A stretch of DNA of 62,141 nt from an uncultured Clostridia bacterium (lineage in GTDB: Bacteria; Bacillota; Clostridia; Monoglobales; Monoglobaceae), in contig CANQQJ010000019.1 in assembly GCA_947625905.1 (NCBI GenBank), forward strand, positions 1 through 62,141, given 5' to 3'. The notes beneath the pieces were generated by a model that saw nothing but the letters and a program-made list of their open reading frames with translations, was not told where the DNA came from and ran no database searches. Shown piece after piece: positions 18,295-26,384 of the stretch (within the stretch, counting starts at the first letter, position 1; every line of letters begins with the position of its first letter). The position numbers and the translations under genes were made by a program.

Positions 18295-19419
18295 ATGAAC
18301 ATAACAAACCTCAAAACCCCGTGCTATATATTTGACGAGGGAAAACTTATACGAAATCTTGAAATACTCAACAGTGTTGAGCGCGAAACAGGCGCGAAAA
18401 TACTGCTGGCGCAAAAGGCGTTCTCGATGTACGCCTTTTATCCGCTTATCGGAAAATATCTGTCGGGCACCACGGCAAGCTCCCTCAACGAGGCGCGGCT
18501 GGGACGCGGGGAAATGCCGAATACCGAGACGCATATCTACGCCCCGGCCTACAGCGACGCAGACTTTGACGAGATAGTTAAGCTCTGCGGCCACGTTGTG
18601 TTTAACTCGTTCTCCCAATGGGAGCGGCACAAAGGCAAATGCGCGGATATCGAGTGCGGCATAAGGATCAATCCCGAGTACTCCGAGATAGAGACCGATA
18701 TGTATAACCCGTGCTTCCCGGGTTCAAGAATGGGCGTGAAGATCTCCGATTTCCCCGAAAAGCTCCCCGAAGGCATAAGCGGTCTGCACTTTCACACAAT
18801 GTGCGAGCAGAACTCTGATGTTCTGTGGCGCACGGTGCTTGAAGTTGACAGGAAGTTCGGGCATATCCTGAGCCTGCCGCAGATCAAGTGGCTCAACTTC
18901 GGAGGCGGGCACCATATCACACGCGTCGATTACGATATCGAGACGCTTATCAAGTCGATTGAGTATATGCGAGACAAATACGGTCTGACGATATATCTGG
19001 AGCCGGGCGAGGCCGCGGCGCTTAACGCGGGTTACCTCGTCACCGAGGTCATGGACATCATAAACAACGGCATCGACATCGCTATAGTCGACGCGTCGGC
19101 GGCGTGCCATATGCCCGACGTGCTGGAAATGCCGTACCGCCCGCCCCTTTTCGGCAGCGGCGGACCGAACGAGAAAAAACACACCTACCGCTTCGGCGGG
19201 CCGACCTGCCTTGCCGGAGACGTTATCGGCGACTACTCGTTCGACAGGCCGCTCAAGATAGGCGACAAACTGGTGTTCGGCGATATGGCCATATACACGA
19301 CCGTGAAAAACAACACCTTCAACGGAATAAACCTGCCGACGATCTATATCAGGCGCCAAAACGGAGTGCTTGAGCTGCACAAAGAATTCGGCTACGAGGA
19401 TTTTAAAGTAAAATTATGA
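18295..19419 (+). CDS. nspC: Carboxynorspermidine decarboxylase
   Basis: The 374-residue protein is a fold-type III PLP decarboxylase. The PLP Lys is Lys41 in 'ILLAQKAFSMYAF'. The catalytic Cys region is 'GPTCLAGDVIGDY', and 'NFGGGHHITR' binds phosphate. The lack of long extensions and the 'SGTTASSLNEARLG' motif set it apart from lysine and diaminopimelate decarboxylases. It converts carboxyspermidine or carboxynorspermidine to the polyamine. Its partner, the synthase, is encoded 15 kb away at 34926-36143. It overlaps the next gene by 4 bp (ATGA). The ribosome binding site is poor. Confidence 0.92.
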   Translation: MNITNLKTPCYIFDEGKLIRNLEILNSVERETGAKILLAQKAFSMYAFYPLIGKYLSGTTASSLNEARLGRGEMPNTETHIYAPAYSDADFDEIVKLCGHVVFNSFSQWERHKGKCADIECGIRINPEYSEIETDMYNPCFPGSRMGVKISDFPEKLPEGISGLHFHTMCEQNSDVLWRTVLEVDRKFGHILSLPQIKWLNFGGGHHITRVDYDIETLIKSIEYMRDKYGLTIYLEPGEAAALNAGYLVTEVMDIINNGIDIAIVDASAACHMPDVLEMPYRPPLFGSGGPNEKKHTYRFGGPTCLAGDVIGDYSFDRPLKIGDKLVFGDMAIYTTVKNNTFNGINLPTIYIRRQNGVLELHKEFGYEDFKVKL

Positions 19420-20084
19420 CAAATATCCAAAACCAAATCAAAAATTTCTTAATCGAAAACGGCGCGGGGCAAGTGGGTTTCTGCGAGTTCGGCGATGATG
19501 AGTTCGGCAAAAACGAATTCGGAATGACCCGCGCGGTATCATACACCGTTCCGCTGTCAGACGCGATAGTGGACGGCATCAAGGACGCGCCCACGCACAC
19601 CTACTTCCACCACTACCGAACCGTTAACGCGCTGATCGACCGAAACTCGCTTATGGTCGGATCAATTTTAAGGCGAGCGGGATATAAGTACGTTCCGATC
19701 CCCGCGTCGCAGTCGGTGAACGGGCTTAAGGGAGCGTTTTCGCACAAATACGCCGCGGTTCGCTCGGGGCTCGGATATGTGGGCAAGAGCGGACTTTTTA
19801 TCTCAAGCGAAAACGGGCCGCGCATCAGGCTCGGCACAATACTGACCGACTGCGCCGAGTTTGAAGTAAATCAAAATATACTTGAGTGCGGATGCGGAGA
19901 GTGCAATCTGTGCATGAAGGCCTGCCCGGCCATGGCAATATCGGGCAATATTTGGAAACCCGGCGAGCCGAGAGAAAACATCGTGGACGCCCTGGCGTGC
20001 AGCAGGTATATGAAAGCCGCGTACCAAAAGATCGGACGCGGCGCCGTGTGCGGAATTTGTATGCGGGTATGCCCCAAAAAATAA
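19416..20084 (+). CDS. QueG-like iron-sulfur protein
   Basis: The 222-residue protein resembles epoxyqueuosine reductase QueG and its short relatives. It has an N-terminal region with 'AVSYTVPLSDAIVDGI', a central 'GYVGKSGLFIS', and two 4Fe-4S motifs (CGCGECNLCMKACP and CGICMRVCP, about residues 150-222). It lacks the C-terminal HEAT-repeat part and is much shorter than typical QueG (about 370), so a role in queuosine synthesis is doubtful. Its 4-bp overlap with nspC suggests cotranslation with a polyamine enzyme. Confidence 0.75.
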   Translation: MTNIQNQIKNFLIENGAGQVGFCEFGDDEFGKNEFGMTRAVSYTVPLSDAIVDGIKDAPTHTYFHHYRTVNALIDRNSLMVGSILRRAGYKYVPIPASQSVNGLKGAFSHKYAAVRSGLGYVGKSGLFISSENGPRIRLGTILTDCAEFEVNQNILECGCGECNLCMKACPAMAISGNIWKPGEPRENIVDALACSRYMKAAYQKIGRGAVCGICMRVCPKK

Positions 20085-20091
20085 GGCAAAC

Positions 20092-20110
20092 GGGCGGATA
20101 ATATCCGCCC
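20092..20110. repeat. GGGCGG palindrome
   Basis: GGGCGGAT and ATCCGCCC pair around AAT. Nearly the same palindrome occurs at 8956-8974 and 36280-36297. Confidence 0.7.
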
Positions 20111-20116
20111 TGCGGG

Positions 20117-20182
20117 ACGCCCATCTGCCTCGCCCCTTGGGGAGAGGTGGATTTCCGCCTTGCGGAAAGACGGAGAGGGGTC
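20117..20182. repeat. Repeat module, ACCCCTCTC family (reverse copy)
   Basis: Read on the minus strand it starts ACCCCTCTCCGTC and ends with CTCTCCCCAAGGGGCGAGGC. A second copy at 20227-20274 has the same ends in opposite orientation and a different middle. The two flank a heptad array. Confidence 0.7.
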
Positions 20183-20224
20183 AACATAGGTACTAGAGAT
20201 TAGGTACTAGGAAATAGGAACTAG
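20183..20224 (+). repeat. TAG-heptad array 2
   Basis: Six contiguous 7-bp units: AACATAG, GTACTAG, AGATTAG, GTACTAG, GAAATAG, GAACTAG. Every unit ends in TAG. It is bracketed by two inverted ACCCCTCTC modules. Confidence 0.85.
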
Positions 20225-20226
20225 GA

Positions 20227-20274
20227 ACCCCTCTCAGTCACCTTCGGCGCCAGCTCTCCCCAAGGGGCGAGCCT
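20227..20274. repeat. Repeat module, ACCCCTCTC family (forward copy)
   Basis: It starts ACCCCTCTCAGTC and ends CTCTCCCCAAGGGGCGAGCC, with an inner GGCGCC palindrome. See the partner at 20117-20182. Confidence 0.7.
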
Positions 20275-20323
20275 AATTCCTGCGTCCGCGGGGATATGCG
20301 AATGATTTTTGTCAAATCATCAT

Positions 20324-20351
20324 GTAATCGCTATTCCCTAGTCCCTACGTT
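20324..20351 (-). repeat. TAG-heptad array 3, supplies stop codon of response regulator
   Basis: On the minus strand the units are AACGTAG, GGACTAG, GGAATAG, CGATTAC. The TAG of the first unit is the stop codon of the response regulator gene (20345-20347). Confidence 0.8.
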
Positions 20352-21028
20352 GCGAACCTATAGCCCGCGCCCCAGACGGTTTCTATAAACTTCTCGTCGG
20401 TGTATTTCTCAAGCTTGTCTCGGACGCGCTGGACATGCACCGTCACGGTGGACGAGTCGCCTATGGCGTCCATGCCCCAGACGCGGTCGAACAGCCGGTC
20501 CTTGCTGAACACGATGTTAGGGTTCTCAAGCAGGAACAACAGCAGATCATACTCCTTGACCGTGAGTATGATCTCATTTTTTCCCGCAAAGACTCTGCGC
20601 GAATCCTTGTCGATTGTGAGACCTTTGATACTGAGCTCTTGCGACCTTTTCTCGCCGCCCGACTTAAGCGCCTTATATCTGGCGGTGTGCGCCTTGACCC
20701 GCGCCACCATTTCGGATGGCGAGAACGGCTTTGCTATGTAGTCGTCGGCGCCAAGGCCGAGGCCCTTTATTTTGTCGACGTCCTCCGACCTCGCCGAGAG
20801 AAATATAACGGGCACGTCTTTCGCCTTTCTCAGCTCCTCGCAGACCGAGAACCCGTCCAGCCTCGGCAGCATTATGTCGATTATGATTAGATCGTAGTCG
20901 CCCTTCAGCGCCTTTTCAAGGCCGCTCTCGCCGTCGAAGGCCAGCTCGCAGCGGAATCCCGCGGCGATAAGATAATCCCGCTCAAGCTCGGCAATGCTCC
21001 TGTCGTCTTCTATGATCAAAATTTTCAT
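20345..21028 (-). CDS. OmpR-family response regulator
   Basis: The 227-residue protein has a receiver domain with phosphoacceptor Asp51 ('LIIIDIMLPRLDG'), acidic pair 'IEDD' and Lys near 100 ('DYIAKPF'). A winged-helix DNA-binding domain follows ('TVKEYDLLLFLLENPN', 'VTVHVQRVRDKLEK'). ATG at 21028 is chosen because GGAAG lies before it. It follows the histidine kinase gene with almost no gap. The last codon and stop fall inside a heptad repeat array. With the kinase and ABC transporter upstream it forms a four-gene unit, so it probably controls that transporter. Confidence 0.93.
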   Translation of the reverse strand: MKILIIEDDRSIAELERDYLIAAGFRCELAFDGESGLEKALKGDYDLIIIDIMLPRLDGFSVCEELRKAKDVPVIFLSARSEDVDKIKGLGLGADDYIAKPFSPSEMVARVKAHTARYKALKSGGEKRSQELSIKGLTIDKDSRRVFAGKNEIILTVKEYDLLLFLLENPNIVFSKDRLFDRVWGMDAIGDSSTVTVHVQRVRDKLEKYTDEKFIETVWGAGYRFAT

Positions 21029-21029
21029 A

Positions 21030-22166
21030 TTATTTCTTCCTTTCACCTATAGAGCTTTTATCCGAAATTTTCAGTCTGATATACACGGTGACGCCCGCCT
21101 TCTCGCCGTTGCTCCTGAGCCACATGCGTCCGCCGTGCTCGCGCACGATCCTGTCGCATATCGAGAGCCCGAGCCCGTTGCCCGAGACATTCATGTTCCT
21201 CGCCTTGTCCGCGCGGTAGAATGTCTCAAACACCCGCTTTTCCTCATCCTCGCTTATGCCGATCCCGCTGTCGGAAAAGGCGATAACCGCGAAGCCGCCG
21301 TCGCGGCTCACCGTTATGCCGAGGCTGCCGCGCTCGTTCGGAATTTTATATTTTATCGCGTTTTCTATCACGTTTGAAAACACTCTTTTCATCTTGGCCC
21401 GATCAAAGGCGGCCGTAAGATGCTCGCCTCCGAGCGACGGTGAGATCTCCGCATTCTTCAAGTCGATCTCATATTCTTTGAGCATCTCGGCCGCGAAATC
21501 CAAAATATCACGGTCCTCTATGTCGTATTCCGCGGCGGCGCTCAGCTTTGAGTAGAGCGACAGATTGTTCACCATGTTTTCAAGCGTGTCGGTCTTGGCA
21601 AGGATAGTGTCGAGGTACCGCCTTGTCATGGCCGGATTCGCCGCAACGCCGTCGCGCAGTCCCTCGACGTAGCCCTTGATCGAGGTTATGGGCGTCTTTA
21701 AGTCGTGGGAGATGTTGGCGATAAGCATTCGATGCTCCTCTTCTCTCGTTATCTCGTCGCTGACCGAAAGCTTGAGCCTGAGGCGCAGCCTTTCGATAGC
21801 GTCAAAAACCTCTCTGATCTCGCCGTCGCCCGAGCTTAGCACCTCGTAGTCAAGGTCGCCGCTCGTCAGGTGCTCCATAGCCTCCGACATGCCTTTGAGC
21901 GGGCGGAGTATCGTTTTGGTCAAATAGGCCGTGACACCCGCGCAGCAGCCCGCGACAACGATGATCAGCACGATTATCCAAAGCATGGCGTAGCGCCTCA
22001 GTATGGGATTATAAAGAGTCGGCGCGAGGCCCTTTATCTCAATGGCGACGCCCGGGAAATACCCCGCCAGCAGCACCAAAATAAACGCCGATATCAGCGC
22101 CATAAGAAAAACCGGCAGCACCAGCATTATTATTGACGAGATAAAGAACTTAGTTTTGACCGACAA
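21030..22166 (-). CDS. Sensor histidine kinase
   Basis: The 378-residue protein has two membrane segments (about residues 9-35 and 60-85) with a short extracytoplasmic loop of about 25 residues. A HAMP-like region, the H-box 'NISHDLKTPITSIKGY', the N-box 'VIENAIKYK' and the G-boxes 'DSGIGIS' and 'GNGLGLSICDRIV' follow. The small outer loop suggests sensing within the membrane or through the ABC transporter, as in antibiotic-peptide sensing modules. TTG at 22166 is the start, with AAAGGAG 6 nt before it. Confidence 0.92.
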   Translation of the reverse strand: MSVKTKFFISSIIMLVLPVFLMALISAFILVLLAGYFPGVAIEIKGLAPTLYNPILRRYAMLWIIVLIIVVAGCCAGVTAYLTKTILRPLKGMSEAMEHLTSGDLDYEVLSSGDGEIREVFDAIERLRLRLKLSVSDEITREEEHRMLIANISHDLKTPITSIKGYVEGLRDGVAANPAMTRRYLDTILAKTDTLENMVNNLSLYSKLSAAAEYDIEDRDILDFAAEMLKEYEIDLKNAEISPSLGGEHLTAAFDRAKMKRVFSNVIENAIKYKIPNERGSLGITVSRDGGFAVIAFSDSGIGISEDEEKRVFETFYRADKARNMNVSGNGLGLSICDRIVREHGGRMWLRSNGEKAGVTVYIRLKISDKSSIGERKK

Positions 22167-22212
22167 TTTTTGCTCCTTTACATTCGCTTTAACACCGTGT
22201 GTACGGCAGGCG

Positions 22213-22330
22213 ACACCTCATCCGACTTTTTGCCCGTTTGGGCAAAAACCCACCTTCCCCTCAAGGGGAAGGCAAGAGAGGCTTCCCCTTGAGGGGAAGC
22301 TGTCAGACGCAGTCTGACTGATGAGGTGTT
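22213..22330. repeat. 118-bp MITE-like element, copy 1
   Basis: Ends GACACCTCATC and GATGAGGTGTT form an inverted repeat. The inside holds a large palindrome of CTTCCCCTCAAGGGGAAG type and a TTGCCCGTTTGGGCAA hairpin. A second copy of the same length is at 40673-40790. It encodes nothing. It is directly followed by CACCCTACGTT, the reverse complement of a heptad-like AACGTAG start. Confidence 0.8.
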
Positions 22331-22351
22331 CACCCTACGTTAAAATTTCAC

Positions 22352-23098
22352 TTACGCCTCTTTAAATCTGAACGCGTAGTACCCGATCGCGGTGAACGTC
22401 AGGGCGTAGGCTATCATCAAAAGCGCCTTGAACGACGCCGCCAAAAACGGCATGCCTCCGCCCAAGAATATCTTGTGCCACTGCATATACCCCGTGAACA
22501 TCAAACCTCCGAGGCTGCTGAAGCGTATTCCCGCGATCTTCAAGCCCGCGTATACTATTATACACAAAAACATTGCCATTGTCGAGCTTTTTGTGAACTG
22601 ATTTATCATCACAGCCATCAGAATAACGACCAGCATCGGGAACGCGTCCAGGATATAGGCGCCAAGCGCGTAGCCGAGACTTACGATCTTGTGCGACACT
22701 ATAAGGTCCGCGGCGCAGGACACAATAAACACCGCGAGCATATTTATCAGCGCCAAAGCGAACACCGACACGACCTTGCCGACAAATATCTTGTATCTGT
22801 GGCACGGGCGCGCCAGGACCGCTCTGATCGTTCGGTCGCGGAACTCGGCCGAAAACAGCTCGCACGCCGCCATGATCGAAATAAAAGGGATCACCGCCTC
22901 AAAAAACAGGCTCATAAGGCTCATTGAGGTGTTTATGCCGTTCAATGTGAACACGCCGTCCGACACGCGCGAGGTCAGCAGCTTGACGCAGACGGCGCCG
23001 CCGCAGATTATCAGCTCGATAATAAGAAACACGATATATTTTTTTCGGCTCAGCAGCTTGTCCGTCTCGTTTTTAATATTAGCTATTATTCCGTTCAT
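22352..23098 (-). CDS. ABC-2 type transporter permease
   Basis: The 248-residue protein has six hydrophobic segments. A cytoplasmic 'ELFSAEFRDRTIRAVLARPCHR' segment is typical of ABC-2 permeases of the bacitracin/lantibiotic immunity type. It pairs with the ATPase encoded just upstream, with a 20-bp overlap. The substrate is unknown; a linked two-component system suggests a role in envelope stress or peptide resistance. Confidence 0.85.
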   Translation of the reverse strand: MNGIIANIKNETDKLLSRKKYIVFLIIELIICGGAVCVKLLTSRVSDGVFTLNGINTSMSLMSLFFEAVIPFISIMAACELFSAEFRDRTIRAVLARPCHRYKIFVGKVVSVFALALINMLAVFIVSCAADLIVSHKIVSLGYALGAYILDAFPMLVVILMAVMINQFTKSSTMAMFLCIIVYAGLKIAGIRFSSLGGLMFTGYMQWHKIFLGGGMPFLAASFKALLMIAYALTFTAIGYYAFRFKEA

Positions 23099-23840
23099 GA
23101 TATCCTCCTTCGCCGTGCCCGGTCACCGACAGAAAATAATCCTCAAGCGACGGGTGGTTTTCAAGTATGTCTTTCATATCCGCGCGGGCCGGGATCTGTC
23201 CGCCGTGGATAACCGCGGCTTTGTCGCACACCTTCTCAAGCTCGGCCGCGATGTGCCCCGCGATCAGAAAGGCGGCTCCCTCGCGCTCGGCCATATCGCG
23301 GATAACTCCGCGCAGGTGCACGACGCCCTCAATATCAAGCCCGTTGGTGGGCTCGTCAAGTATAACGAGCTTCGGTCTTGACAAAAACGCCAGCGCCAGA
23401 CCCAGCCTCTGCTTCATGCCCAGCGAGAACCGCCCCGCCTTGTCGCCCGCGTACTCGCTCAGATTCACAAGCTCGAGCACCTCGTCGATCCTCCGCTCGC
23501 CGGCTCTGCCTCTCAGCTCGGGATAAAATCTCGCCGCAAGACGCAGATTTTTTCGGGCGCTCATGTTCTCATACACGGCGGGCGCCTCGATCAGCGCGCC
23601 CACGCCCCGCATCGCCGCCTCGAAGTCGGTGTCTATGTCTGCGCCGAACACGCGTATCTCGCCCGCGTCAATACCGCACATGCCGCATATCGCCTTCATG
23701 GTGGTGGTCTTGCCGGAGCCGTTCGGCCCCAGCAGTCCCATTATCTCGCCTTCCTTGAGTTCCAGTGAGATGTCACGCACGCCCCTGCCGTTTCGGTAGA
23801 GCTTACGCATGTTCCTGATTGATAAAACTGTCTTTGGCAT
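23079..23840 (-). CDS. ABC transporter ATP-binding protein
   Basis: The 253-residue protein carries Walker A 'GPNGSGKTTT', the signature 'FSLGMKQRLGLA', Walker B 'LVILDEPTNGLD' and a late His in 'AGHIAAELE'. It is close to the BcrA/lantibiotic-protection subgroup. It is the first gene of the ATPase-permease-kinase-regulator series on this strand. The permease starts inside its 3' end. Confidence 0.93.
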   Translation of the reverse strand: MPKTVLSIRNMRKLYRNGRGVRDISLELKEGEIMGLLGPNGSGKTTTMKAICGMCGIDAGEIRVFGADIDTDFEAAMRGVGALIEAPAVYENMSARKNLRLAARFYPELRGRAGERRIDEVLELVNLSEYAGDKAGRFSLGMKQRLGLALAFLSRPKLVILDEPTNGLDIEGVVHLRGVIRDMAEREGAAFLIAGHIAAELEKVCDKAAVIHGGQIPARADMKDILENHPSLEDYFLSVTGHGEGGYHERNNS

Positions 23841-23875
23841 TGTTTTTTCCCTTTCTTTTATTTCATTCCTATTTG

Positions 23876-24090
23876 CCTCGCCCCAAACAGTGAACGGGAC
23901 GCCGAGGTCTCATAGAGCAAAATCGTTAATAATTTGTGGCCTTGTTTGTGTCTGCAAACGAAATACTTTTGCTAAACGAACCCGCTGCGCGGCTCCGGCC
24001 ATAGTCGTCCCCTACGACCGTAGTTTGCAAAATGCCGTAGGGGCGGACGACTCGGCCGCCCGTTTGCCTCGCCCCAAGGGGCGAGCCTGA
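23876..24090. repeat. Intergenic region with palindromic repeat modules
   Basis: The gap holds a CCCCTACG...CGTAGGGG inverted repeat (24010-24045) and a CTCGCCCCAAGGGGCGAG palindrome (24067-24084). The same parts occur near 20117, 20255 and 36220. I see no gene in it. Confidence 0.6.
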
Positions 24091-24092
24091 TT

Positions 24093-24551
24093 TTACGGGC
24101 CGTAGGATAAATTGATCTCCGAAACCGCGCCGTCTTCGGTCTTAAACCTCACCCATGTTCCTCTGTCGATAAATCCGAACTCGTTTTCGGGCAAATCAGC
24201 GATTTGCTTTCGGCCGCGATACGCCTTTTTGACTTTATCCGCACTGTCACCGACGCCGACTTTGCCGCGGCAGAACCGATACTTCGGGTCGGTAACCGAG
24301 ACCGACAGAGCGCGGCAGCCTCCGCCGTCCGTCTTTTCGGCGCGTATCTCGTAGCCGTCCATTGGTATTAAAACAATGCCGTCCGATATTTCGGTCGCGG
24401 AACCCATATTTTCCTCCGCGAGTTCAGCCGATACGCCGCCGGGTTCAAGTGCGGCAAAATAATCGTCGCTATCCGTTAGCGCAAAATATCCTCCGACCGC
24501 CGCAAACGCCATCGCGATTATCAATACCGCACAGAATATGAATTTTTTCAT
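24093..24551 (-). CDS. Small exported protein of unknown function
   Basis: The 152-residue protein has an N-terminal signal or anchor segment (residues 4-25). The rest is a compact domain with 'VGVGDSADKVKKAY' and a closing 'VRFKTEDGAVSEINL', a pattern seen in small extracytoplasmic lipid- or cofactor-binding-like folds. I do not recognise a named family. It starts 3 nt after the stop of the preceding exported protein gene, so the two are coupled. Confidence 0.65.
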   Translation of the reverse strand: MKKFIFCAVLIIAMAFAAVGGYFALTDSDDYFAALEPGGVSAELAEENMGSATEISDGIVLIPMDGYEIRAEKTDGGGCRALSVSVTDPKYRFCRGKVGVGDSADKVKKAYRGRKQIADLPENEFGFIDRGTWVRFKTEDGAVSEINLSYGP

Positions 24552-24554
24552 TCA

Positions 24555-25505
24555 CTAATCCTCAATATCATCGCCGCTTACTTCAACGCTTTCGGTCTTG
24601 ACGTAGTTCGGCAGGTCGCGCACATTTTGGTACTCCTCGGGATTCACGGGGTCGATCTTGGTGGTGCCGTAGCCGCCCGCGGTGAGACTCAGAGTAAAGC
24701 ACAGATCGTGGGCGCCATTGTTCTCGTCATAACCCGTGACCGTTACCTTGCCGTCAAAAGCCGTGATCCTGTCGCGGTCGTCAAGCGTCACATTGCCGCA
24801 CACGTTGTTGATATACGGCTCGTTTTGATTGATCATCATGTTGTTCATTACGGCGCCCATATCGCCGCCCGCGTCAAACATTCCGTCCCGGCGGGAGCCC
24901 GCGCATATAAACGAGAACGCGGCCGTCATATACTTGGGCAGCTGCTCGCCCGACATATTGAGGCTGTAGGTGCGGCTTGCGCCGTCGGTCTGCGCCAGCA
25001 CGATATTGTTCTTGATATCGCCCACAAGCACGTCGCTCAATGTCTCGACAAAATTCACTCCTTTGTCAAACATCTCATCGTCGATGTCGAAAAAAGTTCC
25101 GTCGCCGCTGTCAGGATACATGAGTTTATCCACTTGTTTTTCGCCGTTATCATACGCGACGTATTTGCTGTAAACATATCTGTCGCCGTTCTGCTCAGTC
25201 ACCTCATACACATCTTGAACGCCATCCAAGTTAGCGTAGCTTTCTCTCATGTAGGTTTGAGCCTCGCCGTTTTTGTCAAGCTTGTATGTCATCTCGCTCG
25301 CGCAGCCGATACTCGCTCCGTCGAGCGACACGTCCGCATTCACGTTCATTGTAAAGTTGTCCTGATAGAGCAGGCTCTTTACTCCGTTTTTGATCGCCGC
25401 GTAACCGCCCGCGTTGTCGTAGTTGGCGAAGACCGCCATGCTGAGTATCAGCAGCGCGGCGCAGACGCACAGCGCCGCCCGAAGCTTTCTGTTTTTCCTT
25501 TTCAT
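24555..25505 (-). CDS. Exported protein of unknown function
   Basis: The 316-residue protein starts with a signal peptide or anchor (residues 8-27). The rest is rich in Asp, Asn and Tyr with a predicted beta-rich fold ('FTMNVNADVSLDGASIG', 'YVYSKYVAYDNGEKQV'). It resembles LolA/LppX-like shells by general look only. A GTGAGG site precedes the ATG. It is encoded upstream of, and coupled to, the small exported protein, and close to the ABC transporter and two-component genes on the same strand. Confidence 0.65.
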   Translation of the reverse strand: MKRKNRKLRAALCVCAALLILSMAVFANYDNAGGYAAIKNGVKSLLYQDNFTMNVNADVSLDGASIGCASEMTYKLDKNGEAQTYMRESYANLDGVQDVYEVTEQNGDRYVYSKYVAYDNGEKQVDKLMYPDSGDGTFFDIDDEMFDKGVNFVETLSDVLVGDIKNNIVLAQTDGASRTYSLNMSGEQLPKYMTAAFSFICAGSRRDGMFDAGGDMGAVMNNMMINQNEPYINNVCGNVTLDDRDRITAFDGKVTVTGYDENNGAHDLCFTLSLTAGGYGTTKIDPVNPEEYQNVRDLPNYVKTESVEVSGDDIED

Positions 25506-25685
25506 AGTAATTCCTCACTTTCAGAATATATTTTGCCGTTATCTAAGCGCTTATCTTCAGCTTATGACTGTATTATAAAACCCAATTATAAACTTTTTAT
25601 AAACAAATAATAAAATATTTCTAAAATTTTTGAAAGTCCCGAAAACACGTTGGTTTGAGTGATAAATTTTATGAAGCAAATTAGT

Positions 25686-25730
25686 TTGACACCATTTTGA
25701 CACCATTTTGATTGACACCATTTTGATTGA
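25686..25730. repeat. Three tandem TTGACACCATTTT units
   Basis: The unit TTGACACCAT occurs at 25686, 25697 and 25713, with spacers of 1 and 6 nt. It lies about 50-90 nt before the toxin-antitoxin promoter. It may be regulator-binding DNA or a simple tandem expansion. Confidence 0.75.
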
Positions 25731-25777
25731 AAGATAGTTTTGAGATATTTTCTTTCATTAAAATGACGTCTAAAGTA

Positions 25778-25807
25778 TTGACAAAGTGTGCATAATAGGT
25801 GTATAAT
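25778..25807 (+). promoter_or_regulatory. Promoter of relB-yafQ pair
   Basis: TTGACA (25778-25783) and TATAAT (25802-25807) are separated by 18 nt. The start codon is only 23 nt downstream. Confidence 0.8.
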
Positions 25808-25829
25808 AGACGTTGAAGGAGATGATATT

Positions 25830-26111
25830 ATGGCAACTGTTAGCACAAATATTAAAATTGATTCAGGTTTAAAGCAGGAATCGCAAAAGTTATTTGAGAG
25901 TTTTGGGTTAAGTCTCAGCGCGGCGGTAAATATCTTTCTTCGTCAAGCAGTTCGCGAGCAGGCTATTCCGTTTAGAGTAGGCGCACCTATGCCAAACGAT
26001 GAAACTCTTGAAGCCATTAATGAGGTAAAAAGAATGAAAGAGAATCCAAGTTTTGGCAAAACATATTCAAGTGTTGAACAAATGATGGAGGAACTGCTTG
26101 CTGATGTATAA
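25830..26111 (+). CDS. RelB/DinJ-family antitoxin
   Basis: The 93-residue protein begins with a ribbon-helix-helix domain ('VSTNIKIDSGLKQESQKLFESFGLSLSAAVNIFLRQAV' region, residues 3-42) and has a linker plus C-terminal toxin-binding part. The ATG at 25830 follows GAAGGAG. It would repress its own operon and neutralise the toxin. The 3' end overlaps the toxin gene by 8 bp. Base composition is more A/T-rich than the neighbours, which fits horizontal gain. Confidence 0.9.
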   Translation: MATVSTNIKIDSGLKQESQKLFESFGLSLSAAVNIFLRQAVREQAIPFRVGAPMPNDETLEAINEVKRMKENPSFGKTYSSVEQMMEELLADV

Positions 26112-26376
26112 GATAAAGCCAACCACAAGATTCCAAAAGGATTTAAAGCGCGTAAAGAAACGCGGATTTGATATTTCCTTGTTGACCAATGTGATCCAAA
26201 AGCTTGCCAATGGCGAGCAGTTACCCGAAAAAAACAAAGATCATCCGCTTTCCGGTGTCTATTATGGTATGAGAGAATGTCATATTACGCCGGATTGGTT
26301 GTTGGTTTATGAAATAGACAATGACAATCTTATTTTATATCTTACAAGAACAGGCTCTCACAGTGATCTGTTTTAA
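26104..26376 (+). CDS. YafQ-family mRNA interferase toxin
   Basis: The 90-residue protein has the RelE/YafQ pattern: 'TTRFQKDLKRVKKRGFDISLL' at the start, 'HPLSGVYYGMRECHITPDWLLVYEI' in the middle and 'RTGSHSDLF' at the end. The conserved His, Asp and C-terminal His-Ser-Asp-Leu-Phe of YafQ are present, so it should be active. Toxins of this family cut mRNA on the ribosome. ATG at 26104 lies within the end of the antitoxin gene. Confidence 0.92.
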   Translation: MYKIKPTTRFQKDLKRVKKRGFDISLLTNVIQKLANGEQLPEKNKDHPLSGVYYGMRECHITPDWLLVYEIDNDNLILYLTRTGSHSDLF

Positions 26377-26384
26377 TAGTTAAG

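Noticed and set aside
22213-22330. Small protein gene within the MITE-like element
   Set aside because: The frames are short, lack start signals and consist of palindromic repeat sequence.
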